From positions 80,618,636-80,682,635 of the forward strand of contig CATQJL010000112.1 of assembly GCA_958299035.1 (NCBI GenBank): a DNA stretch of 64,000 nt, given 5' to 3'. Source of the stretch: Cylicocyclus nassatus (lineage: Eukaryota > Nematoda > Chromadorea > Rhabditida > Strongylidae). A program made the translations under genes and the position numbers. The notes beneath the pieces are model-generated. The model did no database searches and was not told where the DNA came from. It saw only the letters and a list, made by a program, of their open reading frames with translations. Below, piece by piece: positions 35,497 to 45,153 of the stretch. Each line of letters begins with the position of its first letter. The stretch's first letter is position 1.

Positions 35497-35924
35497 GCTC
35501 CAAACCCCAATTTTGTCTCTAAACCCCACCCAAATAAGCCGAATAGGACCCCCCTCCCCCGGGTAGGAGTTTAGCGCGACCCTCACCCCGTACTCTACCC
35601 CCTCCCTCTCACCCCTAGCGTTTATGGATAGAAGATAGAAGAAAGAACGAAGAGATAAGACATTTATTTCAAATTTTTCAAACTTTCGAAAAATCTATCT
35701 ATCTATCTCCAGCATACGTACAACAGTTAATACATATTACAAAAACCATACTAGGAGTTAGAGATAAGAATATTCAAAGAGAAACTAATTTCCTAGTTGC
35801 AAAAAGAACCTTGTAACACCACAGTATAAGCATATGGTTTTAACCTGGTAAGAAAATGACAAAAAGATCAAAAAAGCATTCTGTGCAACATGAAACAAAA
35901 CAGCGAGGAACGCCATAAACTCAC
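35497..35924. other. Spacer past the last ctr-9 exon seen
   Basis: Holds a C-rich stretch (35500-35610), a short ATCT tandem run near 35695, and AT-rich sequence. The next ctr-9 exon (expected to begin by completing an ATG codon for Met-Tyr) was not found here. Confidence 0.4.
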
Positions 35925-36167
35925 ATTTGCAAAGCAGGGACATATTGTCCAAGTTCTATATATACATGAGCTATATTCATCCAAACATCTTCGAATTCCG
36001 AGGTAGCTTCACGAACTTGAGCGAAGATGTCACGGGCATCTTGCCACATTGCTTTCGATGCTAATACGCAGCCTAAACCAAAACATACGGTTTTTGATCG
36101 AAAAAGAAGTAGAAAATTAGTCATTCGTTCCAATACGAAACGTACCTATTATCATCTTCGAATTATC
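35925..36167 (-). CDS. ctr-9: ctr-9, two later TPR exons (PAF1 complex subunit CTR9)
   Basis: The larger exon, 36072-35925, encodes [20 protein letters not shown] followed by [20 protein letters not shown]. This closely matches the family segment [34 protein letters not shown] near the end of the CTR9 TPR array. It follows an acceptor TTTAG and ends at donor AT|GTGAGT (phase 2), so the next codon would be the expected Met. A 22-base microexon at 36167-36146 (donor GTACG, acceptor TTTCAAACAG) precedes it in the right phase; its assignment is weaker. CTR9 scaffolds the nuclear PAF1 complex during RNA polymerase II elongation. The exons that should lie between these and the block at 37931-38616 (about 75-90 residues) were not found; arx-1 exons occupy that place instead. 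Everything C-terminal is also missing from this window. Confidence 0.85.
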
Positions 36168-36259
36168 CTGTTTGAAAGAAGAAACGAAAAATAGAAAGAG
36201 TGAAAAGGAAGCGTATGAAGCTTAAAAAAAGAAGATGGAGTTAATGAAGAAGTGCGTAC

Positions 36260-36724
36260 CAAGAGGAAGAAATGATCTTCAGGTTCAGCTCTCAGATACT
36301 TGAAGATGCATTGTTCCCAAAATCGTTCCATCAAATCCCAATCTTCAACGATTCCATGGCGAATCGGGTACTGCAAAACTCCTAGATAAAAGTTCTGCAT
36401 AGATATGTATCAAATCCCTACCGTTGCTGAGTAATTAGCTGCGGAAGGAGATAGGGCCTCATCGCCGATGAAAAAATCCAGATCATCAATTTTTATCCAG
36501 TAGATGTATTCCAACGAAGAGCGGCTGCATTCGAACTGGCTATTTTGTCCTTTACAGCGATGGCTGTATGCAGTTCTTTACAGAAGATGAACAAACAACA
36601 AGCATCGCCAACCCGAAGGGATTATAAACTGAGGTTCGCAGTTTCCAGCATAGCCTAATTTTGTGTAGCCCGTCCCATTGTCAATGACGCAAGCTGGAAG
36701 GTGACCAGCCATTGAGCTTAATCG
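36260..36724 (-). pseudogene. arx-1: arx-1 (ARP3) 5' part, three exons with a frame error, lying inside ctr-9
   Basis: Exon 1 (coding 36712-36613) encodes [20 protein letters not shown] and then [13 protein letters not shown], the actin-fold N terminus of ARP3 with the phosphate-1 loop DNGTGYTK. Exon 2 (36563-36422) encodes IAVKDKIASS at one end and IDDLDFFIGDEAL..NYSAT at the other. These are in different frames: the exon is 142 nt where 143 is needed, and the upstream frame meets TAA. Exon 3 (36370-36260) encodes [20 protein letters not shown] and ends EPEDHFFLL. Introns are 49 and 51 nt. The start codon lies 12 nt after a TTTAG acceptor, like a trans-splice site. The expected next exon (TEPPLNTPENREY in the family) is absent; the next exon downstream belongs to ctr-9. 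ARP3 is an actin-branching Arp2/3 subunit of about 420 residues; only about 118 are here. The one-base loss could be mutation or a base-calling error. Confidence 0.85.
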
Positions 36725-36726
36725 CT
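36724..36726 (-). promoter_or_regulatory. arx-1: Candidate trans-splice acceptor of arx-1
   Basis: CACATCTTTAG precedes CGATTAAGCTCA and the ATG at 36712, with no exon of arx-1 upstream. This is typical of spliced-leader addition sites and suggests the arx-1 copy came with its own 5' end rather than from a processed mRNA. Confidence 0.5.
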
Positions 36727-37337
36727 AAAGATGTGAATTTGATAAATGATAAAAAAAATGATGTAAATAATGATCTATGGAAAGATGAAACAATGCGCAG
36801 TTCCACCGAGTAGATGAGGATTGACGTAATTGAGAGGACACGGATAGTCCGCTAACATCAGCAATCTTCTCCAGTAGAAAATTCACAAGCTCGTCCGCTA
36901 AGTAGCTAGATGATTCACTCTAACAAGGGAATTCATTTAACTTGAATTCGTTTTGAGATGAGATATATATTCGGAAAGCTTCGAACGCCGATTCCAAATA
37001 ATGCTGTCCTTAGTTGCGGCACCTACTCTGAAGAAAGTTACGCGCACTTTTCCTGCGAAATTGGCATACTATCCAACCTGGGAGCGCTTGCAGTAGATGG
37101 AAAGTTGCGTAAAAACCGTGCTGGGATACTAAAATGGCATCAAATGAGTATTCTGTCACTGACAAGAATTTTAACGCAGCAAATTAGCACCTAGATGATG
37201 AACAATGCTAGTAGATCAGATTTTGTAAACAAAAAAAATCAATACTCCTCCAGAATAATGCGTCGCAGCTAGGAAAAACATAAGTTCTCCTATGAAGTTC
37301 CCTTACTCTTTCGTTGCTTGTTTCTCGACCGATACTA
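36727..37337. other. Sequence between arx-1 and the ctr-9 upstream exons
   Basis: No CTR9 exon was identified here although about 75-90 residues are expected. A 78-codon plus frame at 36958-37194 and a minus frame around 36790-36920 (reading ADELVNFLLEKIADVSGL) are not recognised. The latter could be an unknown exon. Confidence 0.35.
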
Positions 37338-37541
37338 GGGATCGTTCATACCGCGCACAAAGGCGGACGAAGCCGGACGAAGCCGGACAAAGGCGGACGA
37401 AGGCGCGGTCTCGTCTCGTCTCGTTTCTCTCGACACGCACACACACTCACACGCGCCTTCGTCCGCCTTTGTCCGGCTTCGTCCGCCTTTGTCCAGCTTC
37501 GTCCGCCTTCGTCCGCCTTTGTGCGCGGTATGAACGATCCC
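37338..37541. mobile_element. 204-bp hairpin element with GGCGGACGAAG repeats
   Basis: Ends GGGATCGTTCATACCGCGC / GCGCGGTATGAACGATCCC, the same terminus type as 22142-22547. The arms are tandem copies of AAAGGCGGACGAAGCCGGAC and its inverse; a short CACACACTCACACG-type loop is in the middle. It is inserted between ctr-9 exons. The predicted proteins on both strands are repeat artefacts. Confidence 0.85.
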
Positions 37542-37930
37542 TTACGCACAGCTTAACATATTTAGGTTAAAGGCTTGACAACGAAACGAACATGAAAACT
37601 GATGAAAAAGAGGAGAATCACGACAACAGATTGAGTCATGCTTACGACTAAAAAAATTGCAAACTAAGAATGAACCGCCTTTTTCAAAAACATGCCTTGA
37701 ACAGCAAACCATCACATCCAAATTTAAGCCGCTTACTCATGAGATAGTTCCTTGGAAGGAAAATGAGGCAATTCTACCCAGGACGCAAGAAGAGTTGGCG
37801 CGGATCGCACAATTTTTGGAAGGAAAAGTTGGAGCAGAAAGGAGTGAAAGTGTTGAGGAGAATGGAAATGCTTGAATGCAAAAAATAAACCGGTTCTGCT
37901 TACACAGGATAAAGAGTAAACATTGATAAC
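37542..37930. other. Intron sequence between ctr-9 and arx-1 blocks
   Basis: No CTR9 exon recognised. The ctr-9 reading frame runs a further 11 codons past 37931 to a second possible donor, TGT|GTAAGC (near 37897), but those residues do not resemble the family. Confidence 0.4.
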
Positions 37931-38616
37931 CGATCCTTCCTTCCCAACGGACATCGCTTCTTTGAACCACACCGATGATTCATAAATCTGCCCTCGATCG
38001 CGTGCAAGACATCCGAGACGAAGATAACCTTTGCAATATGATGCACTAGAATGAGTGCACAGAATGTTAATTTGAAAAAACTTACAATCCGTGTAATTTT
38101 CTTGTTCTCTCAAAATGCCTTTGTATAAAACTTCAGCGTCTTCGAACAAGCACAAGTGTTCCAAACATCTAGCGAGGTTGTATCTCATAGTGATGACATA
38201 GGAAGAAAGTTTCGAATCGCACAGATCTCCCTCCAAATCTTCCTGTAACGATCGAAGAGAATGAGCGAAGCTAAGCACATGCAACTTACTTGGAGCTTAG
38301 CTTCCGCTGCTTCGAAGTACTCCTTCGCCCTTTCATAATTTTCCAAAGTCATGTGCAAGGCTCCGATATTGTTTAAGATAGCAGCTGGAGGATCAATTTG
38401 TAAACCATCTTCGCTCGTTTTTATGAGATCACAAGCATTTTCATAGAGAGTGAGCGATTTCTAGAAGAGCCGGTTGTCAAAACTCGTAAAATGTAATTGA
38501 TGATGTAAACAAACATGCGGATCAACTCCTTCCAGAAGCTGAGCAAGATCTATCAAAACTTCAACATCGTTTGGAGTTGCCTCCAAGACTTTTGTCAACA
38601 TAACTCTTGCCTTGTC
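37931..38616 (-). CDS. ctr-9: ctr-9, four consecutive TPR exons (PAF1 complex subunit CTR9)
   Basis: Exons in transcript order are 38616-38515, 38460-38290, 38242-38086 and 38028-37931, joined by 54-, 47- and 57-nt introns with consistent phases (0, 0, 1). Landmark peptides are DKARVMLTKVLEATPNDVEV, DPPAAILNNIGALHMTLENY, MRYNLARCLEHLCLFEDAEV, then LYKGILREQENYTDC and YLRLGCLARDRGQIYESSVW. They follow, in order, the CTR9 TPR segments known from animals (ILNNVGALHFRLGNL; YNLARLYE..; [27 protein letters not shown]). Each exon is a TPR helical hairpin or pair, and the protein acts in the nucleus with PAF1, LEO1 and CDC73 on elongating polymerase II. The last boundary (37931) is the least certain. 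N-terminal exons should lie above 38616 but were not recognised; transposon relics start at 38770. Confidence 0.92.
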
Positions 38617-38768
38617 CTATCTATCAAGCCAAAAACGATATAGTGAGGATCTGCAACGTCTGATGAAAAGTCGATCGACTTGGTAAGCATACGTACAAGA
38701 GAGATAGCAATAAACGGATAATTTAGACGATACTTTTATCACAACAACACTAGATAGTCTAGATAGCG
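38617..38768. other. ctr-9: ctr-9 intron sequence
   Basis: Follows (upstream of) the first ctr-9 exon seen, which begins after a GATAG acceptor at 38617-38618. No further CTR9 coding segment was identified. Confidence 0.4.
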
Positions 38769-38769
38769 C

Positions 38770-39357
38770 GCATTTAAGAACGTCTCAAAATCTCAAGCGT
38801 GGCTACGCGCCAAATCGATACGCAGCCTGCTCCGGATACCTCCCATTTCTCCGGCGGATACCTCCCATTTTCTGCTCCGGATACCTCCCATTTTCTGCTC
38901 CGGAGGCCTCCCATTTCTGCTCCGGACCCCTCCCATTTTCTCCGGCGCGTCTCTTCCAAATTTAACGGACACGCGTCGCGCAGATCTCTGCGGCGCGGAG
39001 TCCGTCAAATCTGGCAGAGTCGCGCCGGAGAAATGGCGGACCTTTGCAGCAGGGCCGGAGAAGCCTCCCATTTGCCTGCCAGTGATGCCACCGCGATGGA
39101 CCGCCCATTTGCCCTTCTCTCATTGGTCAACTGGGTCCGGCGCGACCCTGGCAGTTTCCGAGGGTCCGGCGGAGGGGTCCCGTCGATTGTCTGAGTCCAA
39201 TCACCGTTGCGGAAAGCCGGCTTGTTGGTTCCCCGAAACGGGGATTGTCGGGGTTTTCGCGCATTCTCGACTTCATATTCGGAATCAGGGACATGGGAAG
39301 GCCCTGAAAGGACAAAAACATGGAAGTCGAATATCTGGGGGGACGGTGCCTTTAAAA
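38770..39357. mobile_element. GC-rich element of the TTTAAAGGCAC-ended family
   Basis: The right end GGACGGTGCCTTTAAA mirrors the end at 34729. Inside are tandem copies of CTCCGGATACCTCCCATTTT (38825-38945) and a segment like the 39598 element (ATGTTTTTGTCC..CAGGGCC in inverse orientation). The left end is not clear. Overlapping open frames on both strands are compositional. Confidence 0.55.
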
Positions 39358-39597
39358 CGCCACTTACTCCGATCACTCGTCTCCACATAACATCATCGAA
39401 AGTCAATGTCTAGAACTTTCTTCCAGCTTTTTGAATAAAGCGAGCTCTAACAATTTAACAGAAGAATTTTTTTTCGGATTCCATTACAACTATTTGGAGG
39501 AGATATCCCCAAAATTCAAGTAAGAGGTATTGTATTGTAGCAGCCATCTACCATTGAATATCTTTGAAAAATTTTTGCAAAGCCAATTTTTCATAGC

Positions 39598-40137
39598 TTA
39601 AAGGCAGCGTACACCCAAAATTTTACCTTCGATGTTTTTGTCATTCTGGGGCCTTTCCGTGCCGCTGATTACAGTTATGTCAGTGAAATCCTCCAAAAGC
39701 CCCAAAAAACCCCGATTTCCGGGGACCCTCTCTTCAGGGGCGGACGAGTTTCGAACTGCTCGTCCCCGTCGTCATGCCAGCAGCTGCAACAGCATGACAG
39801 CCCGCAGTTGCAACTGCAACTGCTGCATATGCTGTCGTGGTTCGTTGCCCGAAAGAGGCGCACCGCAAAAAGCAACTGCACTGTTGCAACTGCAGTTGCA
39901 GATGCAACAGCATTGTCAACGTCAACTGAAGCTTACGCTGTCGTGGATTCGTCCGGAGGAGGCGGAGTTAAAGAAAAGGGGAGGAATGAAAGAAATTTGA
40001 GGGGGTTTTCTCCGCTCAGAAGCAATATTGGGAGACCGGGCCAACGCAGTTGGTCTTCTTCTGGGCCCAGTATATACACGGTATAGAAAGATCTAGGAAA
40101 TTCGGTAACTTAGATTTTGGGTGTACGCTGCTTTTAA
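39598..40137. mobile_element. TTTAAAGGCAGCG-family element
   Basis: TTAAAGGCAGCGTACACCCA at the left, with the inverse TGGGTGTACGCTGCTTTTAA at the right. The interior carries several CTGCAACTGCAACTG-type short inverted repeats (39780-39915) and a GGGCCAACGCAGTTGG..GGGCCC hairpin near 40035. About 540 bp. No protein is credible. Confidence 0.75.
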
Positions 40138-41130
40138 AAGCTATCCCAGTCATTTACAAACAAGAACGTCACATGGACAATTCTATCATTCATGTAAACT
40201 TTCAAAAAGCTTTTGCGACCCATTCTTGCCTCCGCCCCCTACTAGCGTAAAGATAAGCTATCTATTCATGAAATCTTAATTAGTATTGCTTTGTAATTAC
40301 GTTCATATGCTTGCTTCATGCGAGAAAGCCTGACATTTTGAGCAACAAAAGTTGAGCAGCTCTCAACTGAGATACTATATAAAGAGTATCAGAGTAGGTC
40401 CTGAAAGAGAAACACGTACGCAATTAGTGTGACAGAACCTAGGATTGAGTAGAATTTGCGCACAGATTCTGAATCCGAAAACCTAGCAACATTTGCGGCT
40501 CCATTTTCTGTTTTGACTAGCGTTACCACTAATTAATGAGTATTACGAGTATTGCATAAACAGTCGTAAAGTGATAACGTAAGGTGTCTCGACGCAACAT
40601 TAGACAATTTTAAATTTTTCCCTCATCTGCAAATTAGATTACCACGCGGAAGTCTTAGCTCAAAATAACAACTGAAAACAAATTGTTTCGCTTGTTTCTA
40701 GATTATCAAAAATTGCAAGCACTCTTGGCGGATTAGAAATTGAATACTTAATGCATTATTTGGGTATGACCTTTTCTAAGCGCTGTGAATCTGTTTGATT
40801 TGTAGTATATAGTATGTAGCGTGTAGTATACAATGACATTTGTGAGAGGGACTGGGGGTAGAGTTTGCTAGTTTGGACTACTTTTTTTCTCGCTTTCTAT
40901 GCGTGAAATCCAGTAAAGGCATATTTCATGCTACTATGTGCCTGCCGTTTGATCTTGAAGCTTAGTCTTCGGCATGATGTCTCCAAACCATGCAGACAGA
41001 GAGAAGCGGTGGTAAACAATTCCACGAGCAACCATAAAGTTTATTGATTATAGATTCAACAAGCTTGAAGATTTGTAAAGTAGAAATTTGAGATGGGCGG
41101 TGTCTCGAAACTTCTAAAAAATGAATAGCG
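40138..41130. other. No gene recognised; one dispersed repeat
   Basis: The segment 40815-40965 is a diverged inverted copy of 13045-13195 (shared GGCACATAGTAG, CATAGAAAGCGAGAAA, GTCATTGTATACTAC words). Otherwise AT-rich spacer. Confidence 0.45.
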
Positions 41131-41138
41131 ATATAATT

Positions 41139-41220
41139 TGACACATTCGCGACAATACGACCCACCGGTGGGTCGTATGTCCATTTCGGACAACACGACC
41201 CACCGGGGTGTCGTATGCTT
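41139..41220. mobile_element. Solo end of the TTAA/palindrome MITE family
   Basis: TTTGACACATTCGCGACAAT is a diverged copy of the CACATTGACGACAA terminus. It is followed by the perfect 20-bp palindrome ACGACCCACCGGTGGGTCGT at 41157 and a decayed copy at 41195, separated by TCCATTTCGGACAA. The matching opposite end was not found. Confidence 0.6.
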
Positions 41221-42320
41221 CCTTTGATTTTGCCAGTTTACGATGAAACTTTTGGGCGAACTGGGTAAACTTCTGTATACACCTCAATTTCCAAAAGATT
41301 AACACTTGAAATCACTGGGACCATAAGTGGCCAAAAAATATTGCGCGACAATATTGCGAAACATGCCTTGGTCCGGAATTGTTACTGTAAGTTAACATCT
41401 GCGCCAATAGATCTCAAATTTGTCGTGTAGCACAACCATAAAATCAACGACGCTGAATTTCCTTCGTGACAATGTGACGCGTTATAAGTCTTTCGCTTCT
41501 CATATGCAAGTCAAATTGTAAAGTCATTGAAGACACATAAAGAACCTTAGCTTGACGTGATTGATGACGGAAGTTCAAATGATCAGAAACAAGCGCAAGC
41601 AGAAAATTTTTACTTATTATCGAAGGCGCGTTGCTGCGGATTCGCTTGCAGCGGTCTCACCTGACTTGGTCTTGTTTTTGTTGCCATTTCCTCGTGCTTC
41701 CTTTTTCCCCAAAAAATTAACTTTTTTAAAAAAGAAAAGAACTTTTTTGCGTGTATTAACCTCATTACATGTATGAATGGAATGTGTAGATGAAAAAGAA
41801 AAGCATTTTCTGTTAGAGAACGGCAAAAAGTGGGACAGCTTGATGTTACATTTTGTTTCGATCAACAGCAAGTAAGCTGCAAGTTCTCCTCTCCCACACC
41901 TTGCGCATGGCGCCGTGAAGAATTCGAACACGGCTTTTTGATCATCGTGGATTTCTTTTCCTTTCTGGATAAAAAAGCGAAATACCTGAAAAATCGCGAT
42001 TTTTGGCGCAATAAAAACCAAAGTCATGTTTCAACCTATTTTCCAAAGACAGATGAAAATCGAGGTAAAGCATATGTATGGATGAAGCGTAGCTAGCTCT
42101 ATCGAATGGTAGCCAAGTAATATGCGTTCACTTACAAAGAAGTAAATAACCAATGACCATCTCTTCTGACTAGCCGTTGCGGCCAGCAAGCCATCGTGGG
42201 TTTAGTGGCTATACCTTCAATCATTGCAGCAGTGGTACTTTGCATGATCTCACATGTTACACTGCGCAGATACTGCTCGAAATTGATAATTTGTCGAAGT
42301 GCATTTCAGAGTATAAAAAT
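41221..42320. other. No gene assigned; open frames on both strands
   Basis: Overlapping frames exist on plus (41561-41776, 41830-42096) and minus (41617-42027). Peptides such as WRREEFEHGFLIIVDFFSFL are not recognised. Both strands being open at once gives no basis to choose; an unknown exon is possible. Confidence 0.3.
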
Positions 42321-42329
42321 TATTAAGTA

Positions 42330-42570
42330 AGAGCTGACATCCCGGGTTCCACCCCGTTCTGGAGCTCCCATCGTGTTTGACCTCTCATGTAACGGAACTT
42401 ACCTTTTTCTGATTCCGACTCCCTTGGTTCGCTTCCTCCGTCCTTACCATATCTTGATAACCAGCAGATCAAAATGAGCTTCACCGCTCATCCTTTATAG
42501 CTATGAGAAATGTGCACAGACACACAAACACACAGGTCTTCTGCTTTACATACAGAAATGTTGATAAGCT
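42330..42570 (+). mobile_element. Possible tail of a repeat element
   Basis: CACAGACACACAAACACACA followed by GGTCTTCTGCTTTACATACAG resembles the CAGACA-rich, TTTATATA-ending tail of the foldback elements. The upstream GGGTTCCACCCCGTTCTGGA is GC-rich. No other end was found. Confidence 0.3.
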
Positions 42571-43314
42571 TTTATAGGTGGTTATCTGAAAGACAACAAT
42601 ACATTCTACTATCTGTTAAAATTGGAAAGTTCCTTCTCTTTCTTGAAAAATCTACATTTATTCTCTGAGTGTTTCTTTTCTACCATTCATCCTAACACAT
42701 TGCTGCTCAAGAAGCTTCTCAACATAGAAATTGGTCTTTCCGTGATAGACATTCATAACAACCACTTTTCCAAGTAGAGCTTCCGACAATCCGTGTTATG
42801 CTAGTCCTTACTAGCCTCACAATTGCTATGCTTGGAAAGATTACAACAGAAGGAATGAAGAAAGCAATCTTTTTCTTTGATACCCAGAATTCGTAACTCA
42901 TTAGCTGCCCTGTCCAACTTTACCTAGTTCCTTTATATGACATTGCAGTAATCATCATTGTGTCTCATTTTAACGCCACTTCTCTCTCCTCAGTGCGATG
43001 CAGTGTTGGGGAAACAACGATAGCGATTGTGGAAGTACAGAAGTGTTCATAGAGTACATGAACATGCATGCAATTGGTAGTAATCACCATTATTGGCAGA
43101 AAGAGAAAGAACTCCATATTAGCATTTTTGCTGCAATTTCCACCTTTTAATCTTTCCATCTTTTGTTAGCCCTGAATTAATTAGCGGTCATACTAAAATC
43201 GTTGAAGATCTGTATCACCAACACATCATCAGAGGAGATTTAACAAAGCACACAATGATCAATTTAGTGGTGTCTTGCTCGGTGATCCTCTTCCTTCTAT
43301 ATGTTCTTTAAAAA

Positions 43315-43542
43315 GGGCCAGGCATACTTCGCGCGATTCCAGTCATGCGATTTGGCAACTCGCCAGAAGTCTCCAGATGCAACACTAGCGAACTACACAT
43401 GCATAGTTTGTATAACTTACGTGGATTAATAAAATGTCCTAACTTCTGTGCGTTTCACATGTGTTTGCAGTAAGTTATGGACAGTTGGAATATTGCCAAA
43501 TAGCGTCGCGAGTGAAAGTGCGTGAGGTATGCCTGGCCCTTT
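43315..43542. mobile_element. GGGCCGGGC-ended TIR element, copy 1
   Basis: GGGCCAGGCATACTTCGCGC pairs with GTGCGTGAGGTATGCCTGGCCC at the other end. The next inward words, CGATTTGGCAACTCGCC and TTGCCAAATAGCGTCGCGA, also pair. About 228 bp. Relatives are at 59703-59932 and 63404 to the right edge. Confidence 0.75.
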
Positions 43543-43549
43543 ACGCAAC

Positions 43550-44290
43550 ATCAACTGTCTTATAACATCTTACTCTGTGATTTTTAAGTTGGTATCGGAA
43601 TAATGCAACTATTTGTCTAATTTTTTGAGTTTTTTTTTGAATGTCACACATTCACTGTTTGTTTTGATGGAGGCTATAATGTAAGCTAGCAACGAATGCA
43701 TCTTTTAGCCAAATTTCTCCGTCCCTCATAAGTTCTGCAATAATTCTAAGATAAGGAGAAAAAATTCTATTTTGCTTCAGACTTTGCCGGGCTGAGTACA
43801 AAAATAAGCACAGTGCGTGACGCGGCATTTTTTGTGAGATTAAGATTGGCCTTACATGGTAGCAACAAATCACTATGATGTTCGTGCTTAGCACATCAAA
43901 TGACCCTAATGTACAACGTCTTAAGAATTTTTAAGGACTAGCTGCTTAGCCCTACGGATGCCCCCCAAATCTGCCCGCATTCGACTCAGCTTCTCAACCC
44001 TAAATCTTCATTTGTTCCTGAGTTCCATGACTTTTTCTGCCGATTCAAATAGGTACATAGCAGCACATTGCACAATCTCGTCTTGATCTATACAATTCAA
44101 GCCTGCGCAAGGCTTCCTTTTTGCTTAGAAACTTTGATTTCATTACTGTTTGAACGCTTATATTGTCCTTGTTTTGTTATCAAAAACCAAGCGGTCCCTG
44201 CAGTTTGTAGATTACCTCATTACATAATGTTATGAGCGCTTCACATTCACTAACAAGAGAACGATACTTAGTGTTTGTGGCCTTTTGAGA
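43550..44290. other. No gene recognised
   Basis: AT-rich. ACTAGCTGCTTAGCCCTACGG near 43938 weakly resembles the left end of the foldback elements. Nothing else was seen. Confidence 0.35.
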
Positions 44291-44302
44291 TGAAATGTAA
44301 GC

Positions 44303-44834
44303 CATTACACTCGTTTTCGAACGCTGATTCCCAATCTCACTTCCGTTTCTGCTAGTGTTTTCTCTGAAAGAAGTTATGAAAAATTTTCGCGCCAAGTTTG
44401 GCTGAGCGAGGCAAATACGATAAGAACACCAATATGGTAACATTTTGACATGCATTCATTTTCCATTCTTCATTTTTATAGGCACCTTTTGGAATAAATA
44501 TAGGAAACACTCTTATAAAAATAACCCCTATTGACTGTCCAAAAAGTAAGGACATGCATTTTCCTCGGGGAAACCTAACTCTCACAAAGAAACTTAGTTG
44601 AGGAAGTGCAAAACTGAAAAATGCAAAAGATCTGAACCGATCTGAAGATCTAAACCTGCATCAACTTGTGAGGCTATCGCACTAGCCACTACACCACAGC
44701 TGTCATTTTATTGGTGTTCTTATTATATCTTGGCAGCCAAATTTGGCGCGAAAATCCTTCATAACTTCTTTCAGAGAAATGATTAGTAGAAACGGAAGTC
44801 AGATTCGGATTCAGCGTTCAGGGCAAATGTAATG
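44303..44834. mobile_element. Foldback element with ~150-bp arms
   Basis: Left arm words CATTACACTCG, GACTGATT-like, CACTTCCGTTTCTGCTAG, TTTCTCTGAAAGAAGTTATG, TTTTCGCGCCAAGTTTGGCT and GATAAGAACACCAATATG reappear in inverse order in the right arm (ATTGGTGTTCTTATTATATC to CATAACTTCTTTCAGAGAAA). The region between the arms contains a tRNA-like segment (44650-44702). Confidence 0.7.
44650..44702 (-). repeat. tRNA-like (SINE-like) segment
   Basis: On the minus strand GCTGTGGTGTAGTGGCTAGT contains a good polymerase III A box (TGGTGTAGTGG), and AGCCTCACAAGTTGATGCAG follows as in an anticodon arm. The B-box position reads GGTTTAGATCT, a poor match to GGTTCGANTCC, and no acceptor stem closes. So this is a tRNA-derived repeat rather than a functional tRNA. 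Confidence 0.45.
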
Positions 44835-44958
44835 TTTTATATTTGATTTTAAAAGGCCACTTACACTAAGCATTGTTCCCCTGTAAGAGGGAAGTTATGG
44901 AAGAATGTGCACAACTCAGTTGCTCTAATAAGAAAAAAGTATAGAATAGAAATTTCAG

Positions 44959-45153
44959 GGCTACTCGGATGTGCTGGTCCCTCGATTGAGTCATCTTATC
45001 AGCTTAGTCAACTTGCAGAAGCTGGCAACATTGTAGCCGGTTTGTTGTCGTTTCTTTAAATAACTTTATCTAAGCAAGAGTGCATTTAGAAATGTCTCCT
45101 CGAACGCGACGGAGTCGGTTACGGAAGATATTTGTCTCGCTGACGCCTACAAA
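44959..45153 (+). CDS. mctp-1: Candidate 5' coding exons of mctp-1
   Basis: The exon 44959-45039 follows AATTTCAG and reads LLGCAGPSIESSYQLSQLAE in one frame, ending at CCG|GTTTGT. A 50-nt intron with TGCATTTAG leads to 45090-45153, where the same frame reads EMSPRTRRSRLRKIFVSLTP and ends at AAA|GTAAGC in phase 2. The 54092 exon starts with exactly the one base needed. If transcription starts locally, the ATG at 45092 could be the start. A different frame of the second exon (NVSSNATESVTEDICLADAY) is also open but would not join 54092 in phase. Confidence 0.5.

Noticed and set aside
37733..38284. 183-codon minus-strand frame taken as one protein
   Set aside because: It is two ctr-9 exons plus the unspliced 57-nt intron between them and intronic sequence at each end.
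39632..40000. 122-codon frame rich in Cys/Asn/Ser
   Set aside because: Generated by CTGCAACTGCAACTG inverted repeats within a transposon; several other frames are open too.
41617..42027. 136-codon minus frame, and the opposing plus frames
   Set aside because: No recognisable domain, both strands open, no consistent splice partners; left as unassigned rather than called a gene.
44650..44702. Functional tRNA gene
   Set aside because: A box fits, but the B box is poor and no acceptor stem could be paired.
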